From positions 47,500,766 to 47,564,765 of the forward strand of contig NC_081185.1 in the NCBI RefSeq assembly GCF_029867415.1: a stretch of 64,000 bases of DNA, given 5' to 3'. The position numbers and the translations under genes were made by a program. The notes under the pieces were generated by a model that was given only the letters and a program-made list of their open reading frames with translations, made no database searches and had not been told where the DNA came from. Position 1 is the first letter of the stretch. Every line of letters begins with the position of its first letter. Source of the DNA: Vicia villosa (lineage: Eukaryota; Streptophyta; Magnoliopsida; Fabales; Fabaceae). Shown in pieces: positions 56,142 through 64,000 of the stretch.

Positions 56142-57296
56142 TCAATCACTTTCATCCATTTGCTCTTCATCATCATCATCTTGTTCATCTTCTTCTTCAC
56201 TTCCTTCCTCTCCCTCATAATGAGCCAAGATCCGCCTTTGAGTCCGTTGAATTTCCCGCATTTGTCTTCTCATAAGGTTATGCTCATAGTTGTTCTCCCG
56301 CTTGTTGTTATCAATAGATGTTTGAATGGAGCAAAGCTTGGCAAACATCATCTCCATTGTGTATCCACCTTCGGGAGGTTGAGGGATTTGTGGCACGGCC
56401 GGTTCGAAGTCAACTTTGTAGAAAAATATACCTTCACGATCCGTAAGAATTCCTGTATTTTTAAGAGCGGTAGCGGTGGTAATAGCACACTCTTGTTCAT
56501 CCATATTTTTCTTCGGTTCCCTTTGGAGGAGAACACCAGCATTCCGAACAATATGAGAGATGGCCCTTGCATAAGGTAAGCCTCCTTTAAGGGAAGCCAT
56601 AAGCTGCATTTGGCGCATAATTGAAAGAGCCCAATTGACTTCAATGCCACGTCTTAGAGCAAGCAAAACCATCAACTCGAACTCATTGACCCTGGAATGG
56701 TTAGAATTCTTTGGAAATAAAACATAAGCAATGATAAGATGAAGCATCCTATCACTCACCGATAAGCTTGAACCGAACATGTTAAAGTTGGTAGCAAGCT
56801 GTTGGCGAACTGTGTCGCGTTGAGTTGGTCGGCACATATCCACAAAAACATCAATCTTACTATACGGTTGCCAATCCTCCGGAATGTTACCTTGAAGGAG
56901 CACTAAATCCTCATATGGAATTCCTAATAGTTTCCCAAAATCCTCAACATCTAAGCAAATCTCTTTTCTTGAAACTTCGGATACCAAAGTGAACTCATCA
57001 AAATTATTGGTCACTATCTTAAGGTTATGGTAAAATTCCCTAACCAAATCCGGGTAATAGTCTCCATGATCACTCACAAAATTTGCAACACCGGCATTAG
57101 CTAACCTTGCATTTAAATTAAAGCTATGAGTTGGGAAATCATGAAGTTTACCGTACTTAGCCGGAAGGAGTTTCCGACTACGAATGTTGAATGTGAGTCT
57201 CCGACTCTTGACAGTTGGTTGGAACTCTTAAGGATCTTCACTTGTCTCTCCAATTTTATTCTTTCCCTTTGCACTTCTTGAAACTTTGGGTGCCAT
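56142..57296 (-). pseudogene. Extra ORF downstream of copia pol (plant-mobile-domain-like protein), one stop
   Basis: An open frame starts at ATG 57294-57296 (MAPKVSRSAKG). It is broken only by TAA at 57228-57230 (codon 23) and continues to 56142; from the next ATG it gives 311 aa. The N-terminus is basic. The middle resembles the 'putative plant transposon protein' / plant mobile domain-like group: DYYPDLVREFYHNL, then DVEDFGKLLGIPYED, then a hydrophobic MLHLIIAYVLFPKN segment and ALSIMRQMQLMASLKGGLPY. The C-terminus has a basic helix (RRQMREIQRTQRRI) and a long acidic tail (EEEDEQDDDDEEQ). Its position after pol is where SIRE elements carry an extra, sometimes envelope-like, ORF; I see no signal peptide or membrane anchor, so envelope is unlikely. 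Function unknown. Confidence 0.75.
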
Positions 57297-57923
57297 GGTT
57301 GAAAGAAGTTGAGAGTTAGGGTTTAAGTTGGGATTTTCGGATTTGGCGAGTGGAGGAGAATTTGAGTGAGATATGTGTAAGAATGGAGGATTATATAGAG
57401 TTTTGAGGTAGTGGGTGATTTAATTTTGAGAGTTATGGTGAGATAATGGAGCTTTAATTTTGGTTGACAATGGAGGTGGAAGGTTTGAAGAAGATGAAGA
57501 TGAATGTTGAATGAGAGTGAATGTGAGTAAATGAGTGTAAATGTGTGGTTGTGAATGAGTGAATGTGTAGATTTAAGAGATAAAAAGCTTTTAAGAGATA
57601 TATAATAAAACAAAAAAAATAAGAAAAAGTGAAAGTTTATGTTACAGCCAAATAAAGGAAAAGAAAATCTGGACAAAGGTCGTGGGAACCGGTTCCTGAA
57701 GCACATAAAAACAGCGCCTCTGGAAATTACTATGGGGAACTGGTTCGTCCCACATGGGAACCGGTTCCTGGACTAAAAAAGTCCAAAATCTTTAATTTTA
57801 TGAAATATAAAGCATACATATCATTCATAAATACCAAGTCATAATATATGAACATTAAAGCACTTTTTAACACATAAAATGTTAGAAACGTGTACCTTTG
57901 ATTTATGATAATGACGAACGAAT
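57297..57923 (-). other. Spacer between copia pol and the extra ORF
   Basis: 627 bp. Holds two perfect GGAACCGGTTCC palindromes (57685, 57757) and an imperfect one (57736), like the LTR. The 127-codon frame at 57323-57706 is low-complexity (repeated TNNAATGTGAGTGAATG words) and unsupported. Confidence 0.7.
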
Positions 57924-59825
57924 TTAAACATCACCTTCATCTAAAATTCCAAGCTCTTGTCGAATTTTGTAAAATGATTCTTTTGGGAGAGGCTTGGTGA
58001 AGATATCCGCAAGTTGATTATGTGTATCTACAAAAGTGACTTCAACATCTCCTTTAAGCACATGATCGCGAAGAAAATGATGTCGAATGTCTATGTGTTT
58101 GGTTCTTGAATGCATGACCGGATTCTTTGTGATATTTATAGCACTTGTATTGTCGCATCGAAGAGGAATGCATCCGAGATCAAGTCCGTAGTCACGAAGT
58201 TGTTGCTTAAGCCAAAGAATTTGTGCACAACAACTGCCTGCTGCTATGTATTCCGCTTCGGCCGTACTAAGAGCAACACATGCTTGTTTTTTACAAGCCC
58301 ATGATACTAATGCATTTCCAAGAATGTGACAAGTACGACTTGTGCTTTTACGATCAGTTTTACATCCTGCATAATCCGCGTCAGAATAACCAATTAAATT
58401 GCAAACACTACCTTTAGGATACCATAAGCCAACGTTGATCGTTCCTTTGAGATACTTCATGATCCTTTTAACCGCCATAAGATGTGATTCCTTTGGATTT
58501 GCTTGAAAGCGAGCACAAAGACAAACACTAAACATTATGTCAGGACGGCTTGCCGTCAAATACAATAAAGAACCAATCATACCTCGATACTTGGTAATAT
58601 CAATTGGAGTACCGGATTCATCTTGATCAACATATGTACCGGAGCCCATTGGAGTATTCATTGCTTTACAATTGTCCATATCAAACTTTTTCAATAGTTC
58701 TTTACAATATTTAGATTGATTGATAAAGATTCCATCTTTGAGTTGCTTAATTTGTAGTCCAAGAAAGTAGTTCATCTTTCCCATCATAGACATCTCGAAT
58801 TCTCCTTGCATCATCAATGAGAATTCCTCACACATTTCTTTGTTAGTCGATCCAAAAATGATATCATCAACATAGACTTGAACCAATAAAGTGTTACTTT
58901 TGATTTTCTTAATGAACAAAGTTTTATCAACCTTACCCTTTTCGAAACCTTTTTCACACAAAAAATTGCTAAGTCTATCATACCATGCTCTAGGTGCTTG
59001 CTTTAATCCATAAAGAGCCTTTCTCAACTTAAAGACATGTGAAGGATTCTTGAAGTCTTCAAATCCCGGGGGTTGTTTGACATAGACTTCTTCATTGATG
59101 TAGCCATTCAAGAATGCGCTCTTGACATCCATTTGATAAAGCTGAAAATTTAATGAACATGCATAAGCATGTAAAAGACGAATAGCTTCTAACCTTGCAA
59201 CCGGAGCAAATGTTTCTTCAAAGTCGATTCCTTCTTCTTGATTGTAACCTTGGGCCACCAATCTTGCTTTGTTTCGAACAATTATACCATTCTCATCAAG
59301 TTTGTTCTTAAACACCCATCGAGTACCTATGATGTGTTTATTATTCGGTCTAGGAACAAGTTCCCAAACTTGATTTCTCTCGAATTGATTTAATTCTTCT
59401 TGCATTTCATTTATCCATTGATCGTCTCCTAAGGCTTCATCAACTTTGGAAGGTTCAATTTGAGAAACAAAAGCCATGTGTAAGCAAGCATCTTTGAGAT
59501 TTAATCTTGTTGCAACTCCTTGGCTAATATTACCAATAACTTTATCAATAGGATGATCTCTATGAGTTCTCCATTCTTTTGGTAGATCATTGGTGTTAGA
59601 TTCTTGTTGTACACTTTCTTGTTGAACACTTTCTTGTTGAACTTCCGGTGCCTTCACAATTGTATCATTTGAAGGTTCTTTCGGTGCCTTCACAATTGTA
59701 TCATTTGAAAGTTCTTCCGAGGGTAAATCTAAAGGATCATCATCATCACAAACAACTATTTCCTCTTTGGAGGTGTTAGTCTCATCAAAAGATACATGCA
59801 TGGATTCTTCAATAGTTAAAGTTCT
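57924..59825 (-). pseudogene. pol: Copia pol, C-terminal part: reverse transcriptase and RNase H
   Basis: A 625-codon frame from the first internal ATG at 59801, ending at 57924. [53 protein letters not shown], catalytic YVDD at 58863-58874, [11 protein letters not shown]. RNase [50 protein letters not shown]. All catalytic motifs of both domains look intact. The frame is the same as the integrase segment to its right and is separated from it only by the TAA at 59826-59828. The region right after that stop carries two copies of a [16 protein letters not shown] unit and three QQESV units. Confidence 0.93.
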
Positions 59826-61061
59826 TTAATTATAAATTCTATATGCTTTACTAGAAAGAGAATAACCAAGAAATATACCTTCGTCGGATTTCTCATCAAA
59901 CTTACCAAGATTGTCTTTGTCATTGTTGAGAACAAAGCACTTGCATCCAAAAATGTGAAAGTGAGCAATGTTTGGCTTTCTTCCTTTGAAGAGTTCATAT
60001 GGAGTCTTCTTTAAGATAGGTCTAATGATTACTCGATTTCCAACATAACATGCCGTACTAACCGCATCCGCCCAAAAGTATTTAGGAAGATTTGCATCAC
60101 TAAGCATTGTTCTTGCAAGTTCAACTAGAAACCTATTTTTCCTTTCAACTACTCCATTTTGTTGTGGAGTTCTTGGTGCTGAAAAATTATGAGAGATACC
60201 ATGTTCTTCACAAAATTCTTCAAATGATGCATTTTGAAACTCTCCACCATGATCACTTCTTATGGATACAATCTTTAATGATTTTTCATTTTGGATTTGT
60301 TTTGCATACTTCTTAAAGGCTTTAAAAGCATCACTTTTCTGCACAAGAAACAAAGTCCAAGAATATCTAGAATAATCATCAACAATAACTAAGGCGTATA
60401 CATTACCTCCGAAGCTTCTTGTCCTTGATGGACCAAATAAATCCATATGCAATAATTGAAGTGGTCTTGTTGTAGTCACCATATTCTTTGGTTTGAAAGA
60501 TGATTTGGTTTGCTTTCCCTTTTGACATGCATCACATAATTTATCTTTGACAAACTTTATCTTAGGTAAGCCAATAACAAGATCATGTTTGGTTAACTTA
60601 TTTAAATGATCCATATGAACATGGGCTGCTCTTTTATGCCATAACCATGAATCATTATTATTGTTTACCAAAAGACATTTTACTTTCAAAGATAAATCAT
60701 TTAAATAAATCATAAAAATGTTATTAATTCTTGTACCTTTGAGTTTTACCTCATTGGTGACTTCATCGATGATCAAGCATTCCTCCTTAGTGAATTTGAT
60801 CTTGAAGCCTTTGTCACAAAGTTGGCTAATGCTAAGAAGATTATGCTTTAGTCCTTCAACATAAAGAACATCTTCAATGGATGTGAAAGGTGGTGCACCA
60901 ACTTTGCCTTTGCCAAGAATTCTTCCCTTATTGTTGTCTCCATAAGTGACAAAACCCTTGGCCTTTAACCTTAGATCTGAAAATTGGTTTAAGTCACCCG
61001 TCATATGCTTTGAACAACCCCTATCTAGATACCATAGGTTTGAGGTGGTCTTCAAGCATGC
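59826..61061 (-). pseudogene. pol: Copia pol, protease remnant and integrase
   Basis: The frame opens after a stop at 61062-61064 and has no ATG near its start. The protease site reads LDRGCSKHMTG where copia has D-S-G, so serine is replaced by arginine next to the catalytic Asp. The GAG-pre-integrase zinc finger follows: H and H in WHKRAAHVHMDHL, C and C in CDACQKG. The DDE core is intact: D in HMDLFGP, D in RSDHGGEF, E in VVERKNR. It ends with the conserved GRKPNIAHFHIFGCKCF stretch and GIFLGYS. The TAA at 59826-59828 interrupts the polyprotein before RT. Confidence 0.92.
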
Positions 61062-61073
61062 CTACAAAACAAA

Positions 61074-62836
61074 TTAAGTTTTGTTAGGTGCCCAAATGGC
61101 TTTGGGTCCATCATAGTTAGTTCCTTTCTTCACCCATACATAATGTCCACTAGGAACACTAAAGTTCCTTACATAACAAGCATTGGGTGTGTGACCAATA
61201 ATACCACAATAAAAACAAGTAGGTTCAAAGTTACTTCTATATCTAGGAGGATAATATTTCTTCTTAACAAAGTTCTTCCTTTTAGGATAATGTTGCATTA
61301 CTTTAGGCTTGATCACTTTCTATTGAATTGGTTGGTTACTAGCCTTGACAAAGATAGTCTTGTTGGATCTTGGTTTATCAAATTTATAGAAACCAAGTCC
61401 GCTCTTATCATTGGAGTATCTCTGTGTGCTAAGAACATTTTCCAATCCAATTTGCCCTTTTTCATATCTTTCTAAAACACGTTTTAATTGGACAATTTGG
61501 AAGGAAAGTGATTCACAATTCTTGCATGCAACATTATCTTCTTGAACACTAATCATTTTTTCTTTGTCATCTTTATGTTCTACTTCAATTATCTTAACCT
61601 TCTCTTCCAAAGATGATATTATTTTCTTTTGAGATGAGATAGTTTTATAGAGAATTTTGCATTCTTTTAATAATTCATCTATTGCACCTTGTGCACCATT
61701 ATCAAAAAGAGAATCATCATAACTAACCTCGTCTTCTTCATCGTCAGAGTGGTGTGATGCCATTAGTGCTAGGTTTGCACTTTCGTCACTATCGGAGTCC
61801 GATGAGGAACTTACTTCATTATCTTCCCATGCTATGTAGGCCTTTTTATTTTGAACTCCTTTTTGCCTTTGAATCCATTCTTCTTCGAAAGCTTTGGACA
61901 TTCCGGCTTTATGTGTCCTTGTTTCCCACATTCATAGCATGTAACTTCTTGTGATGAAGTGAATGCTTCTTTATCCTTATGCTTTGAGAATTTCTTTCTT
62001 TTGACATAGTTAGTATTATCAATATTATTTTTATTACCAAAAAATTTGCCTAACCTTTTTACAAGAAGCAAGAAATTTTCATCTTCATCCGATGCATCTT
62101 TCATTTTGCTTTCTTTTGAATCTACCTTTAATGCAATTCCTTTGGATTTCTTCTCTAAGTTCTCATGCTTTTCCAATCTTCCAAGTTCCGTCTCATATTC
62201 TTGAAGTTTTCCAAATAGTGTTGCGGAAGTAAATTTTGATAAATTTTTCTTTTCGGATATCGCCGTCACTTTTGGTTGCCACTCCCTTGTCAAAGATCTG
62301 AGTACTTTAAGATTAAGTTCTTCGGTAGTAAGAGTCTTACCAAGTTCCTTCAAGTGATTTGTCAAATGTACGAATCGTTTTTGCAAATCGAGAATAGTTT
62401 CTCCGGGCTTCATTCTAAACAGTTTGTACTCTTGGCTTAAAGTATTCAATCTTGATCTTTTAACTTCAGTGGTACCTTCATGAGTTTCTACAAGAGTATC
62501 CCATATTTCCTTTGATGTTGTACATGCCGATACTCGGAAAAATTCATCCATACTAAGAGCACCTTGAAGGAGATTGACCGCCTTTTTGTCAGCAAGAACC
62601 CTCTTTCTATCGTTATCATCCCATGACGCTTTAGGTTTATCCGATCCAACACCGTTAACGACAGTTACAGGAACATGAGGACCTTGTAGGACAGCCTCCC
62701 ATACTTCTTCTCCTTGTGATTCTAGATGAGCCTTCATTCGGATTTTCCAAAAGTCAAAGTATTCACCACAAAACAATGGAGGCTTGTTGTTAGAACCACC
62801 ATCTCTGAAAACTGGATTTTGGTTTGCGGAAGCCAT
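61074..62836 (-). pseudogene. gag: Copia gag (frameshift and stops)
   Basis: Starts MASANQNPVFRDG at 62836. The N-terminal part is the copia Gag (UBN2-type) domain: YFDFWKIRMKAHLESQGEEV, EIWDTLVETHEGTTEVKRSR. A CCHC knuckle, CYECGKQGHIKPEC, follows at about residue 300. The frame then shifts (61832-61931) into an acidic S/D/E-rich and coiled-coil segment (SSSSDSDSDESANLALM; ISSLEEKVKIIEVEHKD), ending in a stop at 61320. A further piece at 61074-61316 has a second CCHC knuckle, CFYCGIIGHTPNAC, before stops that separate it from the protease. Two knuckles flanking a coiled-coil region are usual in this lineage, as far as I recall. Confidence 0.88.
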
Positions 62837-62866
62837 TCTGGATCTTTAGGAACAAGTTACCTATAA

Positions 62867-62883
62867 CTTGCTCTGATGCCAAA
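62867..62883 (-). other. Copia primer-binding site (tRNA-Met type)
   Basis: The minus strand reads TTTGGCATCAGAGCAAG directly after the 5' LTR end (GATACTTACA). Copia elements prime from initiator tRNA-Met through TGGTATCAGAGC; one base differs here (C for T). Confidence 0.8.
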
Positions 62884-64000
62884 TGTAAGTATCAGATATG
62901 CCTAAGAGGGGGGGGGGGGGGGTGAATTAGGTTTTCAAAAATTAATCGGTTTTATGAGAAAGTCTTTTCTGATTTTTGGTTAAGTGTTTGAAGGCTTTTG
63001 ATGGTTTTTATCTTTTTCTTGGTAATGGTGATGAAAGCGGTAAAAGCGAAAAGATAAAGAACACAACGATATATACTGGTTCCCCTCACAATCCGAGAGT
63101 ACTCCAGTCCCCTTTCAAACACGAAAGAGATTTCACTATAGTTAGAATTATTGTACAAGCCTATGCCTACTATCTAACCTATAGGGTGATCAAAGGTTCT
63201 TAAAACCTTTAAAATCAATCAACACTAATGTGGATGAAGAACAATCCTCTTCAAACACACCACTTACTTCCAACAATCCTTGATAGTAAGGAAATAATTT
63301 TCTTTGAATTTTTACAAGAGATTTAGATGAAGTTTGTATAGCACTATCAATCTTGGATTGATCTTCTTCTTCAAATAAACAATTCTCAAAATGGATATAA
63401 GTGTTCATAATGTATGCATGAAACTTTGAATGAATTTCTCAATGAAAATGTGTATAGAAAGTTTCACTTGAAAGTAAGAATTTGATGAACACTTGGAAAT
63501 ATTGAAAGATGAAGATTTATGAAAGTTATGAATTGTTAATCAAGAAGGTGATTAATGATTATGAAAGATGTAGTATTTATAATGTGCTAAACACCTCTTT
63601 GAATGGTTATTTTTCCATGAAGTAATGCAATGATTAAGTGGTATGAAAATAAATTCGTTTGAATGAAATCATGCAATAGAAAAACACACTGGTTCAGTAG
63701 GAACCGGTTCCTGCCTGGGACAACCCGGTTCCTGCTGAACGTTACAGTAGAAAGATTCAAATTTTGAACTGAGGAACCGGTTCCTTCCTAGGGACAACCC
63801 GGTTCCCCATAGTAAAACACAGAATGCTGAAAACTGAGAATGCTGGGAACCGGTTCCCCCATAGGGACAACCCGGTTCCTAAAACCTTTATTTTGAATTT
63901 TAACTTTGAAAAAGGTTTTAAATGATCTTTTGAAGGATGACACTTTGTAGTATGTTTATGATATGCATGAAAATATATTTGTGAACAATTATATGTCAAA
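62884..64000 (-). repeat. Copia 5' LTR, partial (U3 beyond window)
   Basis: Starts TGTAAGTATCAG; 1117 bp are visible, matching 54355-55460. A run of 15 G replaces 6 G in the 3' LTR. Palindromes GGAACCGGTTCC begin at 63700. Confidence 0.92.

Larger units (their letters stand above)
54355..64000 (-). mobile_element. SIRE/Maximus-like Ty1/copia element with an extra ORF, 5' LTR cut by window end
   Basis: The 3' LTR is at 54355-55647 and the partial 5' LTR at 62884-64000. Between them on the minus strand are the PBS, gag, protease-integrase, RT-RNase H in copia order, a further ORF downstream of pol, and a PPT. Long size, downstream ORF and the CTCCCCCTTTTTGATGATG PPT context fit the SIRE/Maximus lineage. 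The LTRs differ at roughly 15 sites over 1.1 kb by eye, so this copy is older than the Ogre. Every ORF is broken. The left flank TGACA (54350-54354) is one TSD copy; the other is outside. Confidence 0.9.

Noticed and set aside
56142..57296. Envelope gene of the copia element
   Set aside because: No signal peptide, cleavage site or membrane anchor; the protein is acidic at its C-terminus and resembles plant-mobile-domain-like proteins.
57323..57706. 127-codon minus-strand frame between copia pol and the extra ORF
   Set aside because: Low-complexity translation of AT-rich repeats, with no domain and no conservation evidence.

Overview
This is plant nuclear DNA with no cellular gene that I can recognise. 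It is AT-rich and almost entirely retrotransposon sequence. An Ogre-type Ty3/gypsy element of more than 22 kb with 5-kb LTRs, together with a SIRE/Maximus-like Ty1/copia element, points to a legume with a large genome, most likely of the pea/vetch tribe (inference from element types).

The centre is a nested stack whose layers are dated by target-site duplications (TSDs). (1) A minus-strand LINE lies at 8830-10453 and 52059-53524. (2) A minus-oriented Ogre/Tat-type solo LTR (A, about 4.1 kb of its own sequence) split it, TSD AGAGG. (3) LTR A was hit twice: by a 2.1-kb solo LTR (B, 11458-13582, TSD CTACA) and by a complete Ogre element on the minus strand (14296-49655, TSD GAAAC, near-identical 5.06-kb LTRs). 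(4) The Ogre pol gene was split by a plus-strand, Athila-like non-autonomous element (23631-36250, TSD GCTGT). That element is an array of four near-identical LTRs separated by one full internal region (3085 bp) and two internal regions of 986 bp carrying the same 2099-bp deletion.

Without the nested array, Ogre is about 22.7 kb. Read on the minus strand it has 5' LTR, primer-binding site, ORF1, gag-protease, a 356-bp intron whose removal keeps frame, RT / RNase H / second RNase H / integrase, polypurine tract and 3' LTR. Breaks are one gag frameshift, one integrase deletion-frameshift and the nested array. The Athila-like element encodes one 538-aa Gag-derived protein rich in repeats and no enzymes, so it would need proteins supplied by other elements.

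Left flank (1-8829): Ogre/Tat-type LTR fragments, an unclassified LTR-like promoter, a SIRE-like LTR remnant, a 34-bp tandem repeat and unassigned degenerate sequence. Right flank (53525-64000): serial foldback arms with TA microsatellites and a MITE-like element, then a minus-strand SIRE/Maximus-like copia element. That copia element has gag, protease, integrase, RT/RNase H and an extra downstream ORF, all broken by stops or frameshifts, and its 5' LTR runs off the window.

The most interesting signals are: (a) the LTR array, whose shared deletion runs from inside the primer-binding site to the end of an internal copy of the polypurine tract; (b) a covarying hairpin in the U5 part of several diverged Ogre/Tat LTRs; (c) tRNA-like cassettes in sense orientation inside those LTRs.
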